Positions 27,041 through 35,023 of a stretch of DNA of 64,000 nt are shown one piece after another (the first letter of the stretch is position 1; the number at the start of each line of letters is the position of its first letter). Both the position numbers and the translations under genes were made by a program. Under the pieces are notes generated by a model that was not told where the DNA came from, ran no database searches, and saw nothing but the letters and a program-made list of their open reading frames with translations. Source of the DNA: Microcella frigidaquae (lineage in GTDB: Bacteria; Actinomycetota; Actinomycetes; Actinomycetales; Microbacteriaceae); NCBI RefSeq assembly GCF_014200395.1, contig NZ_JACHBS010000001.1:1550001-1614000 (forward strand), given 5' to 3'.

Positions 27041-27046
27041 AGCCTA
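27041..27046 (-). promoter_or_regulatory. Leaderless -10 element TAGGCT
   Basis: On the minus strand TAGGCT-GGGCGC-ATG: 6-nt gap to the 322-aa exported protein gene. Confidence 0.5.
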
Positions 27047-27140
27047 CGCACGGGGCCTCCGCACCCCGTGGCGCCGATGCGAACCTGGACGGGCCCGCGG
27101 CTAGGGTGGAGCACGGCCGAGCGAGCGGAGGGTGGTGCGC

Positions 27141-28511
27141 GTGGCTAGACGCACTGGCGACCGGGCGGCCGCCGAGGGCACGCCCCGCACCGCCCCCGAC
27201 GGCACCCCGCTCAGTGCTGAGCAGAGCGCGGTGCTCGACCTCATTGACTCCACCCGCGAGCACGTCTTCGTCACCGGTCGCGCCGGCACTGGCAAGTCGA
27301 CCCTGCTCGAGACGTTCATCGCCTCGACCGAGCGGTCGGTCGTGGTGTGCGCACCGACTGGGGTCGCCGCCCTGAACGTCGGCGGTCAGACGATCCACTC
27401 GCTGTTCCGGCTGCCGATCGGGCTCATCGCCGACCATGACCTCGACGACCCGCCCGCCGAGCTGAGGCGCCTGCTGGCCTCCGTCGACACCATCGTCATC
27501 GACGAGGTGTCAATGGTGAGCGCCGACCTCATGGACGCGATCGACCGACGCCTGCGCCGTGCCCGCTCGCGCCCGGCCGAGCCGTTCGGCGGAGCGCAGC
27601 TGGTCATGTTCGGCGACCCGTACCAGCTCGCACCAGTGCCGGGTCGTGGCGAGGGCGAGCGGGCGTACTACGCCGACCACTACCGCTCGATCTGGTTCTT
27701 CGACGCCCGGGTCTGGCAGCAGGCCGACCTGCGCATCATCGAGCTGCAGGCGATCCACCGCCAGCACGACGCCGACTTCCGCGCCATGCTCACCGCGGTG
27801 CGGCACGGCACGGTGACGCCTGAGATCGGGTGGGCGCTCAACGAGGCGGGTCAGCGCCCGGCTCCCGAGGGCACGCTGACCCTGGCGACCACCAATGCGA
27901 CCGTCACTCGCATCAACGCGGATGCCCTCCGCCGCCTGCCCGGAGAACCGAAGACCGCCCGCGCCGACATCGCGGGCGAGTTCGGCCCGCGCGGCGGCTA
28001 CCCGGCTGATGAGGAGCTGCAGCTGAAGGTCGGAGCGCAGGTGATGTTCTTGCGCAACGACACCAGTGGTGACGGCACGCCGCGCTGGGTCAACGGCACC
28101 CTCGGCACGGTCGAGCGCATCGGCCGCACCGTGCACGTCGAGGTCGACGGCGAGAGTCACGAGGTGCTGCCGGCGACCTGGGAGAAGTACCGCTACACCT
28201 ACTCCAGCGCCACCAAGCGGTTGTCGAAAGATGTGGTGGCCGAGTTCACGCAGTTTCCGCTGCGCCTGGCCTGGGCCGTCACGATCCACAAGTCGCAGGG
28301 CTCGACCTACGATCGCGCGATCATCGATCTCGGCCCCCGGGCGTTCGCCCCGGGGCAGACCTACGTCGCCCTCAGTCGATTGCGCGCGCTCGAGGGTCTG
28401 CACCTGGTGCGCCCGCTGCGGCCGAGCGACATCATCGTCGATGACGATGTTCGCCGCTTCATGGCCGAGGCCGAACCGGGAATCGGACGGGCCGTCGCTC
28501 AGTCGGTGTGA
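27141..28511 (+). CDS. Pif1-like AAA/SF1 DNA helicase
   Basis: 456 aa. Walker A GRAGTGKST (about residues 45-53), Walker B IVIDEVSMV, motif III GDPYQLAPV, and motifs V/VI AVTIHKSQGSTYDRAIIDL and YVALSRLRALEGL. Such proteins unwind DNA, often at G-quadruplexes or recombination intermediates. GTG 27141 chosen because GGAGGG (27127-27132) lies 8 nt upstream; a TAGGGT -10 is at 27102-27107. Tail-to-tail overlap of 13 bp with the next gene. Confidence 0.85.
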   Translation: MARRTGDRAAAEGTPRTAPDGTPLSAEQSAVLDLIDSTREHVFVTGRAGTGKSTLLETFIASTERSVVVCAPTGVAALNVGGQTIHSLFRLPIGLIADHDLDDPPAELRRLLASVDTIVIDEVSMVSADLMDAIDRRLRRARSRPAEPFGGAQLVMFGDPYQLAPVPGRGEGERAYYADHYRSIWFFDARVWQQADLRIIELQAIHRQHDADFRAMLTAVRHGTVTPEIGWALNEAGQRPAPEGTLTLATTNATVTRINADALRRLPGEPKTARADIAGEFGPRGGYPADEELQLKVGAQVMFLRNDTSGDGTPRWVNGTLGTVERIGRTVHVEVDGESHEVLPATWEKYRYTYSSATKRLSKDVVAEFTQFPLRLAWAVTIHKSQGSTYDRAIIDLGPRAFAPGQTYVALSRLRALEGLHLVRPLRPSDIIVDDDVRRFMAEAEPGIGRAVAQSV

Positions 28512-29071
28512 CCGGGCATGTCGTGACCGGTCATGTCGTGACCCTCGTGCGAGCCGAACTCGATCGAGGGTGCGGGTGGCGGCGCGTTCTCGGGCAGTGC
28601 GGCGCTCGCCGGTGCCGCGGGTAGGGCGGCTGCCACGGCCGGGGCCGCCACGGTGTGCGTGAGAGCGACCGCGGCCGCCAGCGCGACGGCACCGCGGGCC
28701 GGGCACACGCGGGCCCCCACCCGCGTGCGCCGAGCATCCGCCCCCGCGGATGCGGCCGCGATGAGACCCAGCAGCGATGCTGCGGCCAGCGGCACGGTGA
28801 CGAGTGCCGATGCGAGGCTCGGTGCGTCGGCCGTGACGGCGATGAGCAGCAGCATCGCCCACAGCAGCACCGGGGTCACCAGGGCGAGAGAGATCACCTG
28901 CGGCGCCGGCAGCCGCCGAGCGCGCATCGCGACCCCCACCGCGATGACGAGCTCGGCGGCTGCGACCAGCCCGAGAACAGCGCCGACGCCCCCATCGGTG
29001 GCCGTGACGGCTGCGGCACCATGGATGCTGGCGGCCCCCGCCGCCGGCATCGCCACGAACCATCGGCTCAT
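28499..29071 (-). CDS. Membrane protein with His/Met-rich C-terminal tail
   Basis: 190 aa with four or five hydrophobic segments (GAVLGLVAAAELVIAVGVAM, VISLALVTPVLLWAMLLLIA, LVTVPLAAASLLGLIAAASA, ALAAAVALTHTVAAPAVAAA). It ends in SHEGHDMTGHDMPGHTD, a soft-metal-binding pattern like that of copper proteins. ATG 29071 chosen for the SD AGGAGC 5 nt upstream. Function unknown; a role in copper handling is inference. Last core gene before the IS region. Confidence 0.6.
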   Translation of the reverse strand: MSRWFVAMPAAGAASIHGAAAVTATDGGVGAVLGLVAAAELVIAVGVAMRARRLPAPQVISLALVTPVLLWAMLLLIAVTADAPSLASALVTVPLAAASLLGLIAAASAGADARRTRVGARVCPARGAVALAAAVALTHTVAAPAVAAALPAAPASAALPENAPPPAPSIEFGSHEGHDMTGHDMPGHTD

Positions 29072-29154
29072 CGCTGCTCCTGTCTCTCCCCTTGCCTGTA
29101 CTTCTTCTTCGGAGCACACCGCAGATCGGTTGGGAGAGAAGTTGGCGCGCAGCC

Positions 29155-29255
29155 CGCTGCGCCGCAGGAGCGGCAGGTCAGCGAGCGGGAGCCGCGAGAA
29201 GCGAAGCGCAGCGACCGCGTTCGGTGCGCGGAGCGCGCTGCGCCGCAGGAGCGGC
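29155..29255 (+). repeat. Direct repeat pair of 20 bp at the core/IS junction
   Basis: CGCTGCGCCGCAGGAGCGGC occurs at 29155-29174 and again at 29236-29255, 81 bp apart, in an otherwise gene-free 330-bp stretch between the His/Met-tailed membrane protein and the IS481 transposase gene. Not part of the IS ends. Confidence 0.6.
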
Positions 29256-29290
29256 GGCGCTGCCAGAAATCAACACAGAGGGGATGACGG

Positions 29291-29381
29291 TGTCTGGTTT
29301 CAGCACATCGTGGACACCTGTCTCACGACATCGTGGACAGTGACCCACCCTGCGCCGTGATGTCTCACGTCATCGTGGACA
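29291..29381 (+). repeat. Three tandem copies of an IS481-type terminal sequence
   Basis: CATCGTGGACA or its close variant ends three units starting TGTCT at 29291, 29319 and 29361. The third is the left end of the IS481 element; its inverted partner is at 32001-32029. The first two are probably remnants of earlier copies or insertions. Confidence 0.6.
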
Positions 29382-30290
29382 CCCGGTCAGGGTCGATGGG
29401 TGAGCAAACAGGAAGTGCTGATCCTCGCCGTCACCGTGCAGGGCCTGTCCTACCGCGAAGCCGCCCGCATCCACGGGGTGTCGAAATCGCTGGTCCATAA
29501 GCTGCATCAGCGGTGGCTCACCGAGGGGGAGGCCGCGTTCACTGCTCGCTCGAGGGCACCGCGGTCGCAGCCTGCCCGCACACCCGACGCGATCCGCGCT
29601 CGCGTGCTGCAGTTGCGTGCGCAGCTCACTGCCGACGGCCTGGATGCCGGCGCCGACACAGTCTGCTCACTCCTGGCCGCCGAGCAGGTGACCCTGTCAC
29701 GGTCGACGATCTGGCGCATCCTGCGCAGCGCCGAGGTGATCGTGCCGCAACCGCAGAAACGTCCCCGTTCCTCCTGGCAACGCTTCACGGCCGAGTAACC
29801 CAACGAGCTTTGGCAGTCCGACACCACCCACTGGCGCCTTGCCGACGGGTCAGAGGTGGAGATCATCGGTTGGATCGATGACCACTCCCGTTTCGTCACG
29901 CATCTGTCGTGCCACCTGCGCGTCACGGGCCGCACCGTCACTGACACCTTCCAGCAGGCGGCCGCCGTGCACGGGTTCCCCGCGGCAACGTTGACCGACA
30001 ACGGCAACATCTTCACCACCCGCTTCGCCGGCGGCCTGAAGGCTCGCACCTCTGGCAATGCGTTCGAGACACTGTTGGCCCTGCACGGCATTACCCAGAA
30101 GAACGGCAAACCTTACAAGCCCACCACGCAAGGCAAGATCGAACGGTTCTGGCAGACGCTGAAGAAGCGCCTGACCATGCGGCCCGCCAGCAGCCTGGAA
30201 GAGCTGCAGCGTGAGCTGGATGAGTTCGTTGACCACTACAACCAGCACCGCCCGCACCGGGCGTTGAACCGACGCACGCCCGCCTTCGCC

Positions 30291-31700
30291 GGCCACGTCC
30301 CGCTGAGTGGTGGTCTTTCGTTTCCACGCGATGATCAGCTGGCTGCAGTCTAGGCGGCCGTGATCTCGGGCAGCATCACCGCGTCCTCGACCGAGCTGGT
30401 GGCGGTGAGTTCGGCCATGGACGCTTCGGAAAAGTAACGGCGGTCGCCAGCTTCCCATTCGTCGTGCTGCTCGATCAAAACGGCGCCGGTCAGGCGCAGC
30501 AGGCTGGCAGTGTTCGGGAACACTCCGACGACGTCGGTGCGACGTTTGATCTCACGGTTCAGCCGTTCCAGCGGATTCGTCGACCAGATCTGCCGCCAAT
30601 GCCGGGCGGGGAAGTGCTTGAACGCCAGCACGTCGGCTCGGGCATCGTGGAGCATCTGGGCAGCCTTGGGGTGAACGCGGTCGATCATGCGAGCAACCTC
30701 CTCGAACTGCGCGTCAATATGCTCAGCGTCGGGTTGGGCGAAGATCGTGCGGATGATCGAGGCCACCATCTCCTGCCGACCCTTAGGCAGGACGGTGAGC
30801 ACGTTGCGCATGAAATGCACGCGGCACCGCTGCCAGGCCGCTCCCTGCACCACCACCGCGATAGCTGCTTTCAAACCCGCGTGCGCGTCGGAGATCACCA
30901 GCTTCACCCCGGAAAGCCCTCGAGCTTTCAACGATCGCAGGAACGCTTTCCAGAACTCCTCCGTTTCGCTGTCGCCCACGTCAAAGCCGAGCACCTGACG
31001 GTGCCCGTCAGCGGTGATCCCGATCGCGACCACAACCGCTTGAGACACCACCCGCCCGTCGATGCGAACCTTGCAATAGGTGGCGTCCAAGAAGACGTAG
31101 GGGTAGGCGATCTGAGACAGGGATCGGTCGCGGAATGCCGCAACCGTCGCGTCCAGGCCGGCGCAGATGCGAGACACCTCGGACTTCGAGATGCCCGTGT
31201 CGGCGCCGAGCGCCTTGACCAGATCGTCAACCTTGCGGGTGGAGACGCCGTGCAGGTAGGCCTCCATCACCACGGCGAACAGCGCCTGATCGACCCGGCG
31301 GCGCCGCTCCAACAACGACGGAAAGAAACTGCCGGCCCGCAGCTTCGGGATCCGCAACTCCAGATCTCCCGCAGTGGTCGACAGGGTGCGCAACCTCGCC
31401 CCGTTGCGAGTCGCAACGCGCTCGGCGGTGCGCTCGTAGGGTCCGGCGCCGATCACCGACGCGGCTTCGGCGTCGATCAGTTCTTGGTAGAGCCGTTCGG
31501 TCATCTGACGGATGCGGTCGGTGGTGTCGGTGAGTTTCAGCTCGGCGAGCAGCTGAAGCAGGGCAGACTGATTGAGGGCCATCGTGCGATCTCCTGTCGT
31601 GAGTAACTTGGTCGTTCTCACTGACCATCGCACGGTGGCCCCTCACGTCAACGACACGACGCTCAGGACCGGAAAGTCCACCACCCCACGGGACTCAGGC
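30291..31700 (-). mobile_element. IS256-family insertion sequence, 1,410 bp, with 8-bp target duplication
   Basis: CCTTCGCC is repeated at 30283-30290 and 31701-31708. Removing 30291-31708 restores an open IS481 reading frame (TPAFAYTLIPK). The ends are imperfect inverted repeats: GTCCCGCTGAGTGGTGGTCT on the left, GTCCCGTGGGGTGGTGGACT on the right (reverse complement). One intact transposase gene on the minus strand. Confidence 0.9.
30350..31582 (-). CDS. IS256-family (mutator) transposase
   Basis: 410 aa, full length and apparently intact. DDE residues visible in YPYVFLDATYCKVRID, KLVISDAHAGLKAAI and STNPLERLNREIKRRTDVVG. ATG 31582 (MALNQSALLQLLAELK) chosen for the SD AGGAGAT 8 nt upstream; the frame extends further upstream without a signal. 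Probably an active element because its coding sequence has no damage. Confidence 0.95.
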   Translation of the reverse strand: MALNQSALLQLLAELKLTDTTDRIRQMTERLYQELIDAEAASVIGAGPYERTAERVATRNGARLRTLSTTAGDLELRIPKLRAGSFFPSLLERRRRVDQALFAVVMEAYLHGVSTRKVDDLVKALGADTGISKSEVSRICAGLDATVAAFRDRSLSQIAYPYVFLDATYCKVRIDGRVVSQAVVVAIGITADGHRQVLGFDVGDSETEEFWKAFLRSLKARGLSGVKLVISDAHAGLKAAIAVVVQGAAWQRCRVHFMRNVLTVLPKGRQEMVASIIRTIFAQPDAEHIDAQFEEVARMIDRVHPKAAQMLHDARADVLAFKHFPARHWRQIWSTNPLERLNREIKRRTDVVGVFPNTASLLRLTGAVLIEQHDEWEAGDRRYFSEASMAELTATSSVEDAVMLPEITAA

Positions 31701-31976
31701 CCTTCGCCTACACGCTGATCCCGAAAGCAGCACCGACGCAGCCTGATGACCCAAACATCTGGCGGGTCCGCTACGACACCATCGACGCGCACGGGAAAGT
31801 CTCCCTGCGTTTCGGCAACCGCATGATGCACCTCGGCTACGGGCGAGGCTTGGCCCGCACCGCCGTGATCGTCCTCATCCACGGCCTGCACGCCGTCACA
31901 ATCACCCCCGACGGCGAAGTGCTTGCCGAGCATCTGATCGACCCGAACAAGGGCTACCAAGCCAAGACGTGAAAAA

Positions 31977-32007
31977 CGGGCGAACCCTCCCGCTGGGGGT
32001 TCACCCG
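31977..32007 (+). terminator. Hairpin near the right end of IS481
   Basis: CGGGCGAACCC (31977-31987) and GGGTTCACCCG (31997-32007) form an 11-bp stem with one mismatch, just after the transposase stop. No T tract, so terminator activity is uncertain. Confidence 0.4.
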
Positions 32008-32030
32008 TCCACGATGTCCTGAGACATCAC

Positions 32031-32447
32031 ACCCAGGACTACTACGTCGACTGGACCCTCGCGCGGCGCACGACCGCGGCGATCATGCGCCTGGAAGCCG
32101 GCCGCGACCCCCTCAACACCCAGCTGACGGCGCTGATCGGCGAACTGTCCACCCGCAGTCCGCTGTTTCGGCAGGACTGGGCCCGCCAGGACGTGCACCA
32201 GCACCGCACCGGGGTCAAGGCGTTCCGGCATCCCGAGGTCGGGTTGGTGGAGGTCGCGTTCGACGTGTTCGAGATGCCCGGCGAGGCCGGCCTGCAGATC
32301 GTCACCTACAGCGTCCCGCCCGGCACCGACTCCGCCGACAAGTTCGCCTTCCTCGCCAGCTGGGCCGCCACCACCCACGCCGAGACCACGCCCGTCTCCG
32401 CAGAGCCGTCCGAGGCTGTCGAGCCCACCAGTCGAATGGCCGAATAG
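32031..32447 (+). pseudogene. 5'-truncated XRE-type regulator with MmyB ligand-binding domain
   Basis: The frame enters straight from the IS481 end (DYYVDWTLARRTTAAIMRLE) and gives the C-terminal MmyB-like domain: SPLFRQDWARQDVHQHRTGV, KAFRHPEVGLVEVAFDVFEM, GLQIVTYSVPPGTDSADKFA. The N-terminal helix-turn-helix domain is missing, removed by the insertion. The intact regulator would have bound DNA and probably controlled the SDR and oxidoreductase genes that follow. Confidence 0.8.
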
Positions 32448-32532
32448 CCCCCTCGAGCCCCGGGCGGTGTCACGGCCTGGCACCGACCACCACCCGTTCA
32501 CACGCGCGCTGAGACGCGCATGAAGGAGAACC

Positions 32533-33198
32533 ATGACCACCATCGCCCTTGTCGGAGCTGGCCGCGGCCTGGGAGCTGCCATCGCCCGCACCTTCGGGAA
32601 GGAAGGCTTCGACATCGCGCTGCTGTCCCGCAGTCAGGACCGTGTCGACGCCCTCGCCGCCGAGCTCACCGCGGAGGGCTTCACCGCCCGCGGGTATGCC
32701 GCGAACGTGCGCGACCCGAAGTCGCTCGTCACCGCGCTGGACCGGGCGGGGCAAGACCTCGGCCCGATCGAGGTGCTGACCTACAGTCCGCTGCCGCAGA
32801 AGGAGTTCCTCCGGCCGGTGCTGGAGACCACCGTCGACGACCTGGCCGGGGCGGTGGAGTTCTCCATCTACGGTCCCGTCACCGCCGCCCACCAGGTGCT
32901 GCAGGGCATGCGGTTCCTGGGTCGCGGGTCGATCCTGTTCATCAACGGCGGCTCCGGCGCCCGCCCGAACCCGAACGTCGCGGGCACCTCGATCGCGTTC
33001 GCCGGAGAATCCGCCTACGCCCGCATGCTCCACGACACCCTGGCCGGCGAGGGCATCCAGGTCGGCCAGCTCATCATCCCCGGCGCCATCACCCCCGGAC
33101 ACGCCACCCACGGCCCCGACGTCCTCGCCGGGAAGCTGTGGCACCTGCACACCCACCCGGACGAGTTCCGGGTCTACGCGGAGCCAATGCCCGAGTAA
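32533..33198 (+). CDS. SDR-family oxidoreductase
   Basis: 221 aa. NAD(P)-binding GAGRGLGAAIARTFG at residues 7-21 and INGGSGARPNPN as the active-site Ser region. The usual YxxxK is not visible: the place reads ESAYARMLHDTL, with a Tyr but no Lys four residues later, so activity may be altered. SD GAAGGAG upstream. Forms a pair with the next gene and probably lost its regulator to the IS. Confidence 0.85.
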   Translation: MTTIALVGAGRGLGAAIARTFGKEGFDIALLSRSQDRVDALAAELTAEGFTARGYAANVRDPKSLVTALDRAGQDLGPIEVLTYSPLPQKEFLRPVLETTVDDLAGAVEFSIYGPVTAAHQVLQGMRFLGRGSILFINGGSGARPNPNVAGTSIAFAGESAYARMLHDTLAGEGIQVGQLIIPGAITPGHATHGPDVLAGKLWHLHTHPDEFRVYAEPMPE

Positions 33199-33243
33199 CC
33201 ACCCCCCACACGACGACAACCGAGCAGGGAGAACCGGACCCCG

Positions 33244-34179
33244 ATGAGAGCAGTTGGCGTCATCCGCTACGGCGGCCCCGAAGCGCTGGAGCAGGTCGAG
33301 CTGCCTACCCCCGAGGCTGGGGCCGGGCAGGTGCGGGTCCGGGTGCAGGCCGCTGCGGTGAACCCCGCCGACGTGATGCTGCGCGACGGGTCGCTGGCCG
33401 ACTGGTACGCGGGGCAGGAGCCCCCGTTCATTCCCGGGATGGACATCGCCGGGGTCATCGACCAGGTCGGCACCGACGTCAGCGACCTGCACCTCGGGCA
33501 GCAGGTCGTGGGGATCGTGGACAACCACGGTCAGGTCGGTGGCTACAGCGACTACGTCGTCCTCCCCGCCGCCTCCGTCACCGCTGCCCCGGCCGGCGCG
33601 ACGCTTGCGGAGGCGGCTTCGTTCCTCATGCCCGCCCTGACTGCACGCACCGCACTGGATCTCCTCGACCTGCCCCGCGGGGCGACGGTGCTGGTCACCG
33701 GCGCCGCCGGCGGCGTCGGCCGCTACGCCACCGCCCTGGCCCACGCCGGCGGACTCCGAGTCGTCGCACTCGCCGCCGCGGCCGACGAGGATACGGTGCG
33801 TTCACTCGGCGCTGACGTGTTCGTTCCTCGCGCTGCCGATGCCGCTGCCGAGGTTACGGCTGCCGTGCCGGGCGGCGTCGACGCGGTGATCGACACGGCT
33901 GCTCTGCACGAGCGCATCGCACCCGCCATCCGCGACGGCGGCACGCTTGCCACGCTCCGCGGCTGGGCAGGCGACGCTCGGCTCGGGGTCATCGTCGTGC
34001 CGGTCAACGTGCGCGACCGCGCCACCGACCACCCCGCTATCGTCCGCCTGCGTGAACAGGTCGAGTCGGGGCTGCTTCCACTGGTCGTCGCGGCGACGTA
34101 TCCTGCCACCGCAGCGGCCCAAGCGCATCGTCACCTCGAGTCCAGAGCCGTGCGGGGGCGGGTGGTGCTGAGCTTCTGA
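33244..34179 (+). CDS. NADP-dependent quinone-oxidoreductase-like (MDR superfamily)
   Basis: 311 aa. Begins MRAVGVIRYGGPEALEQVEL, with VNPADVMLRDG and FIPGMDIAGVIDQVG. Nucleotide-binding motif LVTGAAGGVGRYA (about residues 150-162). No zinc-ligand loop, so it is the zinc-free quinone oxidoreductase type. Likely detoxifies quinones or enones with the neighbouring SDR. Confidence 0.87.
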   Translation: MRAVGVIRYGGPEALEQVELPTPEAGAGQVRVRVQAAAVNPADVMLRDGSLADWYAGQEPPFIPGMDIAGVIDQVGTDVSDLHLGQQVVGIVDNHGQVGGYSDYVVLPAASVTAAPAGATLAEAASFLMPALTARTALDLLDLPRGATVLVTGAAGGVGRYATALAHAGGLRVVALAAAADEDTVRSLGADVFVPRAADAAAEVTAAVPGGVDAVIDTAALHERIAPAIRDGGTLATLRGWAGDARLGVIVVPVNVRDRATDHPAIVRLREQVESGLLPLVVAATYPATAAAQAHRHLESRAVRGRVVLSF

Positions 34180-34218
34180 ACGTCACGCCCAACGCAACCG
34201 CTCGAGCGGCGGCACTGG

Positions 34219-34689
34219 TCATCCTTCTGGCGCGTCGGTGCGTCGGGTGGGGTGTCGCCGGACCGCGGTGACGACGAGGACAATCGCCAGCGCCAGGGCC
34301 AGGACGAACAGGGTCGCGATGAACCAGAGAAAGTCCGAGCCGATGAGGATGTTGCTGAGGACGAAGCGTCCGAACGCGACGAGCACACCGGCCGCCGTCC
34401 CGAGGTAGAGCCACAGTGTCCGGCGCGAGAGCAGGGTGATGCCGATACCCAGCAGCAGGATCCCGAAGCCGGCGATGAAGCCGCCCCAGGTGGCGAAGAC
34501 GATTCCGAGCCAGTCCAGGAACGCCGGGGGCAACGTGGTCGGGTCGATGCCGGTGTGCCGGATGTCCTCGGGCAGCAGCGTGGGACGCAGGAACAGGAAG
34601 TACCCGCCGACGCCGAGCGCAAGGGCGCCGAGCACGGTGGTGAGGACACCGCTCAGCATGTCCTTGCGGACAACTTCTCGTGTTTGCAT
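34219..34689 (-). CDS. Four-helix membrane protein, unknown
   Basis: 156 aa with four hydrophobic segments (LSGVLTTVLGALALGVGGYF, WGGFIAGFGILLLGIGITLL, LWLYLGTAAGVLVAFGRFVL, FIATLFVLALALAIVLVVTA). ATG 34689 (MQTREVV) chosen because GAGAAGGG ends 9 nt upstream; the in-frame ATG at 34698 is directly next to that SD. Divergent from the CsoR operator at 34751-34770, so it may be copper-responsive. No family recognised. Confidence 0.65.
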   Translation of the reverse strand: MQTREVVRKDMLSGVLTTVLGALALGVGGYFLFLRPTLLPEDIRHTGIDPTTLPPAFLDWLGIVFATWGGFIAGFGILLLGIGITLLSRRTLWLYLGTAAGVLVAFGRFVLSNILIGSDFLWFIATLFVLALALAIVLVVTAVRRHPTRRTDAPEG

Positions 34690-34750
34690 CAGGGACATCC
34701 CTTCTCGCCGGTCCTGGGGTTCGCCTCGTGACGGACCGCCGACCTGAACC

Positions 34751-34770
34751 GTATACCCTATGGGGGTATA
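34751..34770. promoter_or_regulatory. CsoR-type copper operator 1
   Basis: GTATACCCTATGGGGGTATA matches the CsoR operator form TATACCC(N)GGGTATA. A -10-like TATATT overlaps its right edge (34767-34772). Lies between the 4-helix membrane protein (minus) and ackA (plus). Confidence 0.75.
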
Positions 34771-34844
34771 TTCTCACCGAGACGGTGTCTGGCCTTCGGC
34801 AACTGTCGCATACCCCGCATGCGGGCGGGCATCATGGAGATCGG

Positions 34845-34978
34845 CCCGAGCCGCTGGGCAGGCTCGGGGTAGCAGGACGGGTTCAGAGCCGGTCGAGGAT
34901 GAACTCCGCGCGCCCGTCCGGCCACGACTGCTCGGCAGGCCTGTCGCCCAGCACCACCGGCGGCCGGTGCTGGGCGAC
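34845..34978 (+). other. ackA upstream region with two hairpins and a possible gene remnant
   Basis: No intact gene is visible between 34699 and 35023. CCCGAGCC (34845-34852) pairs with 34861-34868. GTCGCCCAGCACC (34943-34955) pairs perfectly over 13 bp with 34966-34978 around a 10-nt loop. On the minus strand 35018-34883 could encode the last 45 residues of a lost protein ending in EFILDRL, like the end of the P-loop NTPase gene (YILDRLLPAG). Leader or attenuator roles are inference. Confidence 0.4.
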
Positions 34979-35023
34979 ATAGAATCCGACGACGATGACA
35001 ACGACGCTCTCTGAACTCCGCGG

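Larger units (their letters stand above)
29400..31972 (+). pseudogene. IS481-family transposase, broken by an in-frame TAA and by an IS256 insertion
   Basis: Residues 1-132 give the HTH part (YREAARIHGVSKSLVHKLHQ). An in-frame TAA at 29796-29798 interrupts FTAE*PNELWQSDTTHW, where the family normally has a Gln codon, so a CAA/CAG to TAA change is likely. The frame continues with the DDE residues (WQSDTTHW, TLTDNGNIFT, QGKIERFWQTLK) to TPAFA at 30290. There the IS256 element (30291-31700) sits, and the frame resumes after the 8-bp duplication with FAYTLIPKAAP and ends at the TGA at 31970-31972. Confidence 0.85.
29358..32029 (+). mobile_element. IS481-family insertion sequence, interrupted by an IS256-family element
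   Basis: Left end TGATGTCTCACGTCATCG... at 29358 and right end (reverse complement TGATGTCTCAGGACATCG...) at 32029 are near-identical inverted repeats. Without the nested element it would be about 1.26 kb. It carries one transposase gene, broken (see next entry). A hairpin near the right end (31977-32007) may stop transcription. The right end cuts into an MmyB-type regulator gene. No clear target duplication was seen. Confidence 0.8.
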
